Below the pieces are notes generated by a model, which worked only from the letters and a program-made list of their open reading frames with translations, was not told the DNA's origin and did no database searches. Of a stretch of DNA of 64,000 bases, positions 30,392-39,083 are shown piece by piece. Made by a program: the position numbers and the translations under genes. How positions within the stretch are numbered: the first letter of the stretch is position 1; each line of letters opens with the position of its first letter. The DNA is taken from positions 1 through 64,000 of the forward strand of contig PLZV01000058.1 of the NCBI GenBank assembly GCA_003152315.1, in the 5' to 3' direction. Origin of the DNA: Verrucomicrobiota bacterium. GTDB lineage: Bacteria; Verrucomicrobiota; Verrucomicrobiia; Palsa-1439.

Positions 30392-32683
30392 ATGCACACC
30401 ATCAAAAAGAAAACGCCAAAGAAATCGCCGGCATACCTGAGCGATCTCCGTCCACAATTCAAGCCCTGGATCATTGATTGCGGCAAGATCCCGGCGTTCC
30501 AGTATGCCGGCAACCTGAAGACCGAACTGGCTGGCAAGACCATCACCAAACAAGAAGCCATCAACCTCCTCGAAGACATGCTCATCATCCGCGAGTTCGA
30601 GGAGATGATCGTAAAACTCCGGTCAGGCGCGTACGAACCGCTGCCGACCTACAACTACCGCGGCCCGACGCACGTCTCCATCGGCCAGGAAGGTTGCGCG
30701 GCTGGCGCATGCTGCGTGTTGCATCTTGCCGACAAGATTACGAGCACGCACCGCGGCCACGGCGAATCGCTGGCCAAAGGTACGGTCGCCATTCGTGAGA
30801 TGGGCGAAGCTCAGATACGGAAGCGCGTGCCGACCGGCCGCGTCGAAGACGCGCTCGAAGAGCACCTCTACCGGACCATCTGCGAATTATTCGGCAAAGA
30901 AGACGGCTACTGCAGAGGCCGGGGTGGTTCGATGCACATCGCCGATTTTACCGTCGGCCACCTCGGAGCGAATGCCATTGTCGGCGGGGGAACGCCCATC
31001 GCGACCGGTGCCGCGATGGGACTGCGGTATCTGCGTGAAGATGCCGTCGTCGCCTGCTTTGCCGGCGACGGCGCGTTCAACAACGGCGTCGCGATGGAAG
31101 CGATGAATTGGGCCTGCCAGCAACAGTTCTCCAATCACTACGCCGGCGACCACAAATTTGGTCTGCCGCTGATTTTCGTCGTCATTAACAACCATTACGG
31201 CATGACGCATCGCACCGACGACGAAGTAACCGGCATCGCGCGCATCGCGCGCCGCGCCGCCGGCTTCGCCGACAACAACATGCACGCCGAAGTCGTCAAT
31301 GGCATGGACGCGTTGGCGGTCCGGGACGCCATGCGCCGTGCGATTGCGATCTGCAAGAAAGGCAACGGGCCGGTGTATCTCGACGTGGATTGTTACCGGT
31401 ACTTCGGCCATTCGCTCAGCGATCCACGCCTCGAGTACCGGACGAAGGAGGAGGAGGCCGCGTGGAAAGCGGTCGATCCGATTGCGAATCTCAAAGCCCA
31501 ATTCCTCGCTGCCAAGGTGCTCGACAAGGACGGTCTCGCCGCCGTCGAGAAGCGTTGCCGGGACCGCAACGCCCGCGCCGCCAAACGCGCTGTCGAAGCG
31601 GCGGACCCACCGGCCGAGGACGTGATCAAATACATGTACACCGACACAAAGGCCGAGGTCGTGCCGGAACCATTCCAGCACGTGGAACTCGTCCAGGAGT
31701 TGCCGGAGATCAAGCGTGTAAACGGCGAGTTGAACTACAAGGACGCTCTTCGCGAGGCGCTCATGGAAGAAATGCTCCGCGATCGCCGCGTCATCTTCTA
31801 CGGCGAAGACGTGGCCGACTACGGCGGCGCGTTCAAGGTTACGAAAGGTTTGCTCGAAGCGTTCGGACGCGACCGGGTCTTCAACACGCCGATCAGCGAA
31901 GCGTGCATCTGTGGCACAGCCATCGGCGCAGCCATGATCGGTTTGCGACCGGTGGTCGAGCTGATGTACTTCGACTTCGCCCTGATGTCATCCGACCAGA
32001 TCAGCAACCAGGCGGCGAAGTGGCATTACATGAGCGGCGCGCAAACCGAAGTGCCATGCGTCTATCGCGTGAGCGCCGGCGCCGGCAAGGGCTATGGCGG
32101 GCAACATTCGCAGATGCTCGAGTCGATGTTCTGCCATATTCCCGGCTTGTACGTGGTCGTGCCGGCCACGCCCGCCGACGCCAAAGGCTTGCTGAAGTCC
32201 GCCATCCGCGACAATAATCCGGTCATGTTCGTCGAGTCGCAAGGCCTCTACGGCATGAAAGGCCCGGTGCCCGAGGGCGATTACCTCGTGCCGATCGGCG
32301 TCGCAAACGTCGTCCGGGAAGGCAGCGACATCACGTTCGTTGCCTGGGGTCCGGCGGTGCACGATTGCTTGAAGGCCGCTGAGAAACTCAACGCCTCCGC
32401 CGAAGTCATCGACCTGCGCAGTCTCGTGCCGCTGGACATCGAAACGGTACTACGCAGCGTGCAGAAGACCGGCCGTTGCGTCGTCGCCAGTCACACCATT
32501 CACATCGGCAGTTACACCGGTGAGATCGCGAGCACGATTCAGGACGAAGCCTTCGATTACCTCGACGCCCCGGTCAAGCGCGTCGGCGCGAAGAACGGCA
32601 TCGCGCCGCAGTCGCACATTCTTGAGGCCGCGTTCCTGCCAAGCGTCCAGGACATCATCGCCGCCGCCAACTCCATCCTCTGA
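30392..32683 (+). CDS. 2-oxoacid dehydrogenase E1 component, alpha and beta fused
   Basis: The 763-residue protein joins an E1-alpha half (1 to ~400) and an E1-beta half (~430-763). The alpha half includes YRGPTHVSIGQEGCAAG, HRGHGESLAKG, RGRGGSMH and the thiamine-diphosphate motif GDGAFNNG...NN near residue 225. The beta half shows LNYKDALREALMEEM, YGEDVADYGGAFK, TPISEACICG and FVESQGLYG. It decarboxylates a 2-oxoacid, most likely pyruvate, and passes the acyl group to the E2 encoded next. The ATG at 30392 follows AAGGA; a longer open frame upstream is an SDR shadow. Acetoin dehydrogenase is an alternative for this E1 type. Confidence 0.92.
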   Translation: MHTIKKKTPKKSPAYLSDLRPQFKPWIIDCGKIPAFQYAGNLKTELAGKTITKQEAINLLEDMLIIREFEEMIVKLRSGAYEPLPTYNYRGPTHVSIGQEGCAAGACCVLHLADKITSTHRGHGESLAKGTVAIREMGEAQIRKRVPTGRVEDALEEHLYRTICELFGKEDGYCRGRGGSMHIADFTVGHLGANAIVGGGTPIATGAAMGLRYLREDAVVACFAGDGAFNNGVAMEAMNWACQQQFSNHYAGDHKFGLPLIFVVINNHYGMTHRTDDEVTGIARIARRAAGFADNNMHAEVVNGMDALAVRDAMRRAIAICKKGNGPVYLDVDCYRYFGHSLSDPRLEYRTKEEEAAWKAVDPIANLKAQFLAAKVLDKDGLAAVEKRCRDRNARAAKRAVEAADPPAEDVIKYMYTDTKAEVVPEPFQHVELVQELPEIKRVNGELNYKDALREALMEEMLRDRRVIFYGEDVADYGGAFKVTKGLLEAFGRDRVFNTPISEACICGTAIGAAMIGLRPVVELMYFDFALMSSDQISNQAAKWHYMSGAQTEVPCVYRVSAGAGKGYGGQHSQMLESMFCHIPGLYVVVPATPADAKGLLKSAIRDNNPVMFVESQGLYGMKGPVPEGDYLVPIGVANVVREGSDITFVAWGPAVHDCLKAAEKLNASAEVIDLRSLVPLDIETVLRSVQKTGRCVVASHTIHIGSYTGEIASTIQDEAFDYLDAPVKRVGAKNGIAPQSHILEAAFLPSVQDIIAAANSIL

Positions 32684-32691
32684 ATTGAACC

Positions 32692-34011
32692 ATGGCAACA
32701 CCCATCATCATGCCCAAATTCGGTCAGATGACCGAAGAGAGTGTCATCGTCGAATGGCGCAAGACGGAAGGCGACAAAGTTGTCAAGGGCGACATCCTCT
32801 TTACCGTCGAGACCGACAAATCGGTGATGGACGTGGAGAGCTTCTTTGAGGGCACGCTAGTAAAGATCGTTGTGCCGGCTGGCGTCAGCGTACCGGTGCA
32901 GAGCACGGTCGGTTTCATCGGCCAGCCGGGCGAAGCGATACCGACGGTGGAAGCGCCGAAGCCGGCACCGCCCAAACCTGAACTGATAGGACGCGCTGTC
33001 CCCAGCGCGCCGCCGCCTACGCCAACGGCAGGGACGCGGACGGCTGAGGCAGCCATCCCTACCACGACTCCAGCGATGTTCCGCATCAGTCCGCGCGCCG
33101 TTGCGCTTGTCCGAGACGCGGCAATTGATCCAACAAAGATCACCGGCAGCGGGCCGCAAGGCCGCATTGTTGAGAAAGACGTGCGCGCCTACCTCGATGC
33201 GCAGGGCTACGACCAACTCCGCATCACACCGTCAGCCAAGGAACTCGCCAGGAAGGAAGACATCGACATTCTCACGCTGCGCCGGGGCGATAAGCGCATC
33301 ACGGTGGGAGACGTGGAGCGCGCGATCGCCGAAAAGCCGAAACCGATGTCGAAGATACGCCAGATCATCGGGCAACGACTGACCCAGAGCGTCGTCACCC
33401 AGCCGCATTTCTTCGTCACCGTGTCGGTTGATATGACCGATCTCGTTGTATTGCGCGCGCGGCTCAAGGAAGCTGGCGCGCCGTACACGGTCACCGACTT
33501 CATCTCACAGGCTGTCGTGCTCGCCTTGAAGGAGTTTCCGGATGTGAACAGCACGACCGACGGCAAGACGATCCGTTGGCACAGCCGCGTGCATCTCGGC
33601 GTGGCGGTGTCGTTGGAGCAAGGGCTGGTCGTGCCGGCAATTCGTGGTGCGGATGAGATGACACTCGCGGAGCTCAGCACGGCATCGAAGGCCATGGCGG
33701 AGAAGGCGCGCGCCGGCAAGCTGGCGCCCGACGAGATGTCCGGCAGCACGTTCACGATCTCAAACATGGGCATGCTCAACGTCGAGAACTTCACGGCAAT
33801 CATCAACACCGGGGAAGCCGCGATTCTCGCGGTGTCCAGCACGTTGCCGCAGCCGGTCGTGCACGATGGTCAGGTGGTTGTCCGGCAAATCATGAAGATG
33901 ACGCTGTCGAGCGATCATCGGATTGTGGATGGGGCGCTGGCGGCGAGGTTCATCAATGCGATCAAAGCGAAACTTGAAGACGTGGAACTGTGGAAACGGC
34001 TGATGGCGTAA
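32692..34011 (+). CDS. 2-oxoacid dehydrogenase E2 component (dihydrolipoamide acyltransferase)
   Basis: The 439-residue protein has one lipoyl domain with the lipoylated Lys43 in VETDKSVMDV, a Pro-rich linker (about 84-125), and a peripheral subunit-binding domain (about 126-164, ISPRAVALV...GRIVEKDV). A second, shorter copy follows (about 175-213, ITPSAKELA...ITVGDVERAI). The acyltransferase domain (218-439) ends with the catalytic His409 in SSDHRIVDGA. It is the core of the complex formed with the fused E1 and the E3 at 34592-35977. The gene begins eight bases after E1. Confidence 0.93.
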   Translation: MATPIIMPKFGQMTEESVIVEWRKTEGDKVVKGDILFTVETDKSVMDVESFFEGTLVKIVVPAGVSVPVQSTVGFIGQPGEAIPTVEAPKPAPPKPELIGRAVPSAPPPTPTAGTRTAEAAIPTTTPAMFRISPRAVALVRDAAIDPTKITGSGPQGRIVEKDVRAYLDAQGYDQLRITPSAKELARKEDIDILTLRRGDKRITVGDVERAIAEKPKPMSKIRQIIGQRLTQSVVTQPHFFVTVSVDMTDLVVLRARLKEAGAPYTVTDFISQAVVLALKEFPDVNSTTDGKTIRWHSRVHLGVAVSLEQGLVVPAIRGADEMTLAELSTASKAMAEKARAGKLAPDEMSGSTFTISNMGMLNVENFTAIINTGEAAILAVSSTLPQPVVHDGQVVVRQIMKMTLSSDHRIVDGALAARFINAIKAKLEDVELWKRLMA

Positions 34012-34017
34012 GCTGCT

Positions 34018-34569
34018 ATGAGCACCGGCAGAAGCAACAAACTAACGGCGCAAATCGGTGAGTACTTGGTGTGCGCTGAACTTGGAAAACGGAATCTAAT
34101 CGCCACTCCATTTGCGGGCAATGTTCCGGCGTTCGATGTATTGGCAACGGATGAATTCTGCCGCACAGTTCCAATTCAAGTAAAAACAACCCGCGGAGAC
34201 AATTGGCCGACTGATGCAAGAATGTGGTTGAACATTGAATTCGATAAGAGCACTGAAGTTCAAAAAAATCTCGGCCGTGCGACAATTAAGAATCCGGATT
34301 TGATTTACATTTTCGTCGCGATTGCTCGCGACGAGAAAAGCAAAGACCGATTTTTCATTTTAACTAAATCGCAGTTACAAGTCGTGTGCATCGAGAGCTA
34401 TTCACGTTGGATGAATAAGCACGATTGGAGACGACCACGTTCACCTGAATCTTACGATTGCCGATTCGATATTTCTGAAATCGAAAATTACGAGAATAAC
34501 TGGCCGTTGATTTCTGGCAGGTTGAAATCAACCAGCCCAGACCAATCACTTGAAACAACGGAAGAATAG
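34018..34569 (+). CDS. PD-(D/E)XK nuclease-like protein inserted in the dehydrogenase operon
   Basis: The 183-residue protein shows Glu15 in GEYLVCAEL, Asp40 in AFDVLATD and the QVK triad (54-56) in VPIQVKTTRGDNW. These give the E-D-QxK arrangement of restriction-endonuclease-fold proteins. The rest, such as NPDLIYIFVAIA and DRFFILTKSQLQ, fits the later core strands. Base composition is clearly more AT-rich than its neighbours, and it splits the usual E2-E3 gene pair, with only 6 and 22 bases to the neighbours. It is probably a recent arrival. Biological role unknown; no methylase or other defence partner lies next to it. Confidence 0.65.
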   Translation: MSTGRSNKLTAQIGEYLVCAELGKRNLIATPFAGNVPAFDVLATDEFCRTVPIQVKTTRGDNWPTDARMWLNIEFDKSTEVQKNLGRATIKNPDLIYIFVAIARDEKSKDRFFILTKSQLQVVCIESYSRWMNKHDWRRPRSPESYDCRFDISEIENYENNWPLISGRLKSTSPDQSLETTEE

Positions 34570-34591
34570 ATTTCAAAGGTAAAATGATTTT

Positions 34592-35977
34592 ATGGATGCA
34601 TTTGACATCGTAGTCATCGGCGCCGGACCTGGCGGGTACCCGGCGGCGATTCGGGCTGCGCAACTCGGGGCCAAGACCGCCATCGTGGAGAGGGAATTCC
34701 ACGGCGGCACGTGCCTGAATTGGGGCTGCATTCCGACCAAGGCGCTCATTGCCGCCGCCGACCTGTACGCGCAGATCCGAGATGCCGAACAACTCGGGAT
34801 CACGGTGAAAGGTGTGGCAGCGGATTACGCAGGGATGATCGCCCATAAGAACAAGGTCGTGCAGCAATTGCGCAGCGGCGTCGGTCAATTACTGAAAGCC
34901 AACGGCGTGACGCAATTTACCGGCACGGCATCATTCGTGGATCGCAACACACTCGACGTCGGCGGCCCGCGCATCGACGCGAAGAAGATCATCATCGCCA
35001 CAGGTTCGACCTCGGTCGTGCCCGGGTTCCTCCCGAAACATCCGCGTGTCGTGGAGAGCCGGGGTTTCCTCGAACTCGACAAGTTGCCGAAGACGTTGAT
35101 CGTGATGGGCGGCGGCTACATCGGGTGCGAACTGGCCTGCATGGCGGCGATGCTCGGCGTGAAGGTGACGATTGTCGAGTTGCTCGAGGACATTCTGCTC
35201 TTGCTCGACGCGGACGTGCGACGGGAAGTCCGCACGAACATGGAGAAGAACCTCGCTATCCGCATCCTCACTGGCAAGGCACTGGAGAAGGTCGACGTGA
35301 ACGACAAAGGCGTTACCGGCAAAGTTGGCGACGAGAAAGTCGAAGCCGCGTTGCTGTTGGTGTCCGTGGGGCGCAAGCCGGTCACGGATGGGTTGAAGTT
35401 GGAGAATGCCGGGGTGAAGACGAATGACAAGGGCTTTATCCCGGTGGACGACTTTGGACGGACCAACGTCGCGAATATCTACGCTGTCGGCGACGTGAAC
35501 GGGCGGACGCAGTTGGCGCACTACGCGACGTCGCAAGGCGTCGTTGCGGCGGAGAATGCGGTTGGAAAGAAGCCACACAAGCACGAATCGCTCGTGCCGG
35601 GCGTGATCTTCACGTCACCGGAAGTCGCGCTCGTTGGGTTGACGGAAGACGAAGCAAAGAAACAGGGGCACAAAGTCGTCACGGGCAAGTTCCGATTCGG
35701 CAGTCTTGGTCGCGCGATCGCGGTGGCGCAGACGACCGGCTTTGTGAAATGGATAGCGGATGCAAGGACCGATCAGTTGCTGGGCGCAGCGGTGGTCGGC
35801 GCGCACGCGACGGAGTTGATTGCCGAGGCGACGCTGGCGATTCGCTCCGAACTGACCTGCGGGGAACTCGGCCGGACGATCCATGCGCACCCCACGTTCA
35901 GCGAGGCGTGGATGGAAGCGGCTCACGCGTTGCATGGCGTGTGCGTCCACGGGGCGCCGCAAAAGAAGCGGTCATGA
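34592..35977 (+). CDS. lpdA: Dihydrolipoamide dehydrogenase (E3)
   Basis: The 461-residue flavoprotein has the FAD motif GAGPGGYPAA, the redox disulfide Cys41-Cys46 in GGTCLNWGCIPTK, the NAD motif GGGYIGCE, the second FAD motif NIYAVGDVNG and the C-terminal catalytic His in HAHPTFSE. It reoxidises dihydrolipoamide on the E2 of the same operon and reduces NAD. Length and motifs are normal. It lies 22 bases after the nuclease-like gene. Its stop overlaps a 13-codon reading frame by ATGA. Confidence 0.96.
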   Translation: MDAFDIVVIGAGPGGYPAAIRAAQLGAKTAIVEREFHGGTCLNWGCIPTKALIAAADLYAQIRDAEQLGITVKGVAADYAGMIAHKNKVVQQLRSGVGQLLKANGVTQFTGTASFVDRNTLDVGGPRIDAKKIIIATGSTSVVPGFLPKHPRVVESRGFLELDKLPKTLIVMGGGYIGCELACMAAMLGVKVTIVELLEDILLLLDADVRREVRTNMEKNLAIRILTGKALEKVDVNDKGVTGKVGDEKVEAALLLVSVGRKPVTDGLKLENAGVKTNDKGFIPVDDFGRTNVANIYAVGDVNGRTQLAHYATSQGVVAAENAVGKKPHKHESLVPGVIFTSPEVALVGLTEDEAKKQGHKVVTGKFRFGSLGRAIAVAQTTGFVKWIADARTDQLLGAAVVGAHATELIAEATLAIRSELTCGELGRTIHAHPTFSEAWMEAAHALHGVCVHGAPQKKRS

Positions 35978-36015
35978 AGATCGATCGGTGTGCGTTCGGA
36001 GTCTGGAGGAATTAA
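35974..36015 (+). pseudogene. Thirteen-codon stub of a lost operon gene
   Basis: An ATG overlapping the lpdA stop as ATGA opens a frame MKIDRCAFGVWRN and then stops, exactly where IS630 transposase sequence begins a few bases later. The ATGA start is the usual gene junction of this operon, so this looks like the beginning of a gene whose body was replaced. The residues recall the start of the mutarotase-like family seen at 10206-11171 (basic start, then G-x-W-x-N). Too short to be sure. Confidence 0.35.
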
Positions 36016-36021
36016 GTCGGC

Positions 36022-36255
36022 TTGAGCAGTGGTCGCGGCCAACTGCGCTTCATGGTGGTGCACCGCCGAGTCACCGCAGCCCAGTTTGTCGAGTTCTTGC
36101 GTTGGCTGTTCTATCGGCCACAGCAGCCGATCTTTCTGATTTTGCACGGACATTCGATTCATCACAGCTACAGTGTCGCACGCTTCTTGCATAGTTGGCA
36201 GGGACGCTTGCGTCTATTCTATCTGCCGCCGTATTCGCCCGAGCTCAATCCTGTA
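36022..36255 (+). mobile_element. IS630-family transposase fragment
   Basis: The fragment covers part of the DDE domain of an IS630 transposase. The catalytic Asp of 'VDGH' reads LHGH and the catalytic Glu after 'SPELNP' is missing, so it is inert. No inverted repeats or TA duplication could be seen. It has replaced the front of the operon gene that follows. Confidence 0.75.
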
Positions 36256-37725
36256 CCATGCAATTACACGCATGGCGGGCTGAAATTCGAGTCGCTTCAC
36301 CCCGCAAAGCGCCGCGCCGTGTTCGCCCAAATCCTGCCCTGGCTGCGCGGTCAGGTCAGCCAGCAACGGCGGTTCATCGGCACGGTCCAGGACGACGACA
36401 CCATGTTGCGGTTCGTCAACAGTGCCGACGCGCCCCGGCTCGCCGAACTCGGGACGTCCTGCCCCGATCATTTTCTCCGGACCAAGATCAAACCGCTGTG
36501 CGTGGACTGGAATCCGCAGGCGGAGGACGCCGCCGCGCTGAAGAAGAAACTCGCCGCCGGCCTCGTGAAGCACCGCGAGGACTACGCCGCCTATTACAAC
36601 AAGTGCAAACAGGCCAACTCGCCTGCCATGCGCGACTCCAACCCGACGGTGATTCTCGTGCCCGGACTCGACATGATCGCGTGGGGCAAGGACAAAAGCG
36701 AATCGCGCGTCACCGCCGAGTTCTACAACGGCGCGGTGGAAGTGATGCGCGGCGCGGAAGCCAATGACGAGTACATCGCGCTGCCGCAACATGAAGCGTT
36801 CGACATCGAGTACTGGCTGCTTGAAGAAGCGAAGCTGCAACGGATGCCGCCCGAGAAGGAACTGGCCCGGCAGGTGATCGCTATCATCGGTGCCGGCAGC
36901 GGTATCGGCAAGGAGGTCTCCCATCGCCTGGTCAAGGAAGGTGCGCACATCGTCAGCGTTGACCTCAACGCCAACGCGGCTCAAGCCACCGCAAAAGAAA
37001 TCACCGACAAATTCGGCGTCGGCATCGGCGTGGCCGGCACGGGCATCTCCAATTGCGGCTCGGCCATCGGACTGGCGGCCGACATCACCAGGCGCGACAG
37101 CATCCGCGCGATGCTCGACGACATCGTGCTGGCTTACGGCGGCCTCGACAGCATTGCGATCACCGCCGGCATCTTCGTGCCGCCGGACGCGACCGGGCAC
37201 GTCGCCGACGACAAATGGGCGCTGACGTTCGCGATCAATGTGACCGGCGCCTACCTCGTCGCCGATGAGGCCGCGAAACTCTGGCGCGAACAGGCGTTAC
37301 CGCCCAATCTCGTGCTCACAACCAGCGTCAACGCCGTCGTGGCGAAGAAGGGCAGCGTGGCCTACGACACGAGCAAGGCCGCCACCAACCATCTCATGCT
37401 GGAATTGGCCGTCGAGTTGGCGCCGTTGGTGCGCGTCAACGGCGTGGCGCCCGCGATAGTGGTCGATGGCAGTGCGATGTTTCCGCGCGACCGCGTGCTC
37501 GCGTCGCTGGCAAAATACTCAATCTCTCACACCGAGAGCGAATCCGATGATCAACTACGCAGCAAGCTCGCCCGATTCTACGCTGATCGTACGCTCACGA
37601 AGGGGCCGATTACGACGGCTGACCAGGCTGAGGCGATCTTCCTGCTGCTCACAAAGCGCTTGGACAATACGACCGGCCAGATCATCAGCGTGGACGGGGG
37701 CCTGCCCGAAGCATTTTTGCGCTAG
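36022..37725 (+). CDS. Chimera: IS630 transposase fragment fused to headless RhaD-dehydrogenase (RhaE/W type)
   Basis: One 567-residue frame opens with TTG at 36022, about 11 bases after a GGAGGAA. Residues 1 to ~78 are an IS630-type transposase piece (FVEFLRWLFYRP, FLILHGHSIHHS, LFYLPPYSPELNP). From about residue 93 it continues as the bifunctional rhamnulose-1-phosphate aldolase/short-chain dehydrogenase, but without the zinc-binding aldolase core. What remains is the linker (RFVNSADAPRLAELG, CPDHFLRTKIKPL) and an intact SDR domain with GAGSGIG (290-296), NVTGAYLV and AYDTSK. It may still act as a lactaldehyde-type dehydrogenase, or be decaying; no stop interrupts it. Confidence 0.85.
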   Translation: MSSGRGQLRFMVVHRRVTAAQFVEFLRWLFYRPQQPIFLILHGHSIHHSYSVARFLHSWQGRLRLFYLPPYSPELNPVPCNYTHGGLKFESLHPAKRRAVFAQILPWLRGQVSQQRRFIGTVQDDDTMLRFVNSADAPRLAELGTSCPDHFLRTKIKPLCVDWNPQAEDAAALKKKLAAGLVKHREDYAAYYNKCKQANSPAMRDSNPTVILVPGLDMIAWGKDKSESRVTAEFYNGAVEVMRGAEANDEYIALPQHEAFDIEYWLLEEAKLQRMPPEKELARQVIAIIGAGSGIGKEVSHRLVKEGAHIVSVDLNANAAQATAKEITDKFGVGIGVAGTGISNCGSAIGLAADITRRDSIRAMLDDIVLAYGGLDSIAITAGIFVPPDATGHVADDKWALTFAINVTGAYLVADEAAKLWREQALPPNLVLTTSVNAVVAKKGSVAYDTSKAATNHLMLELAVELAPLVRVNGVAPAIVVDGSAMFPRDRVLASLAKYSISHTESESDDQLRSKLARFYADRTLTKGPITTADQAEAIFLLLTKRLDNTTGQIISVDGGLPEAFLR

Positions 37726-37743
37726 CCGAATTTTTCCCTGTCT

Positions 37744-38871
37744 ATGTCGCTAAAGAAAACGATCGCCGATAAGTTCAAACACCGTTTCGGTGTGCCGCCA
37801 ACATTCGTCGTGCGGGCGCCGGGCCGGGTCAATCTGATCGGCGAGCACACCGACTACAACGATGGCTTCGTCTTGCCGATGGCCATCGACCGGGCCACTT
37901 GGATCGCGTTACGTCCGCGTAGCGACGGCCATGTCGTATTGCACTCGCTCGATCACGACGAGACAATCGAATTTTCCGTCAACGACCTGCGCAAGGACGC
38001 GAAGCATTGGGGTGAGTACCCGAAAGGCGTTGCCTGGGCGCTACGCGAGGCGGGCCACGTACTGCGAGGCTGGGAAGGCGTTGTCGCGTGCAACGTCCCA
38101 ATGGGCGCCGGGCTTTCGTCGTCGGCCTCGTTCGAGTTGGCTGCGGCCCGCGCGTTTGCGGCTGTGTCAGGTTTTGCGTGGGACGCAGTTGCGATTGCGC
38201 GGCTCTGCCAGCGTGCGGAGAATCGATGGGTCGGCGTCAACTGCGGCATCATGGATCAGATGATTTCGGCGGCTGGCAGAGCGGGACACACGCTTCTGAT
38301 CGATTGCCGATCGCTCGCGACGCAACTCGTGCTTCTGCCGGCCGGGACGGTGGTGGTCGTGCTCGACACAGCGACACGTCGCGGGCTGGTGGATTCGGCG
38401 TACAACGAGCGACGCGCCCAATGTGAAGCTGCGGCGAGATTTTTCGGTGTGAAAGCACTCCGCGACGTGAAACCCAAGCAGTTCGCCGCGCAAGCGGACC
38501 AACTCGATGAGGTGACGCGCCGCCGCGCCCGGCACGTGATCAGCGAAAATGAGCGCACATTGCGAGCGGCAGAGACACGCGATGCGGTCGAGTTGGGCCA
38601 GTTGATGAACGCCAGCCACGACAGTCTGCGGGACGATTTTGAAGTTACGAACAAGGAATTGAATGTGATGGTAGAATGTGCACGACCGGCGGAGGGATGT
38701 TTCGGCGCGCGCATGACGGGCGCCGGCTTTGGCGGATGCGCCGTGGCGTTGGTGCGGGCCGATGTGGCAGAGAAGTTCGGGAATGCCGTGGCCGGTAGCT
38801 ACCACAAGGCTACGGGGTTGACGCCGAAGGTTTACGTGTGCCAGCCGTCGAACGGAGCGAAGGTCGTTTAG
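37744..38871 (+). CDS. galK: Galactokinase
   Basis: The 375-residue GHMP kinase shows the galactokinase signature GRVNLIGEHTDYNDGFVLPMA near residue 28, the ATP-binding PMGAGLSSSAS, the acidic site GIMDQMIS, and MTGAGFGGC near the end. It phosphorylates galactose at C1. It lies 18 bases after the chimera on the same strand. Galactose could come from the GH2 enzymes encoded further downstream. No galactose-1-phosphate uridylyltransferase or epimerase lies in the window. Confidence 0.95.
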   Translation: MSLKKTIADKFKHRFGVPPTFVVRAPGRVNLIGEHTDYNDGFVLPMAIDRATWIALRPRSDGHVVLHSLDHDETIEFSVNDLRKDAKHWGEYPKGVAWALREAGHVLRGWEGVVACNVPMGAGLSSSASFELAAARAFAAVSGFAWDAVAIARLCQRAENRWVGVNCGIMDQMISAAGRAGHTLLIDCRSLATQLVLLPAGTVVVVLDTATRRGLVDSAYNERRAQCEAAARFFGVKALRDVKPKQFAAQADQLDEVTRRRARHVISENERTLRAAETRDAVELGQLMNASHDSLRDDFEVTNKELNVMVECARPAEGCFGARMTGAGFGGCAVALVRADVAEKFGNAVAGSYHKATGLTPKVYVCQPSNGAKVV

Positions 38872-39083
38872 TACTTCGTCGTGGCCGAGATGACGGCAGG
38901 TGTTCGCATGCGGCATATTTCTCGTCACGGATCAGAACACCAACCAGTTCAGCGATCACGGCCAAGGCTTGCACTTCACCGGCGCTCTTGTAGGCTTGTG
39001 CGTGCAGGACTTGGGCGACACGCGGACGGCCGCGGATTTCGACTACTTCGCGATGATACAAGGTACAGGAAGGGAAACATCGT

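Noticed and set aside
38872-39083. Small open frames on both strands between galK and the 2-hydroxyacid dehydrogenase gene
   Set aside because: Some stretches look protein-like, but I recognise no family, the frames conflict, and neither has a convincing start; left unannotated.
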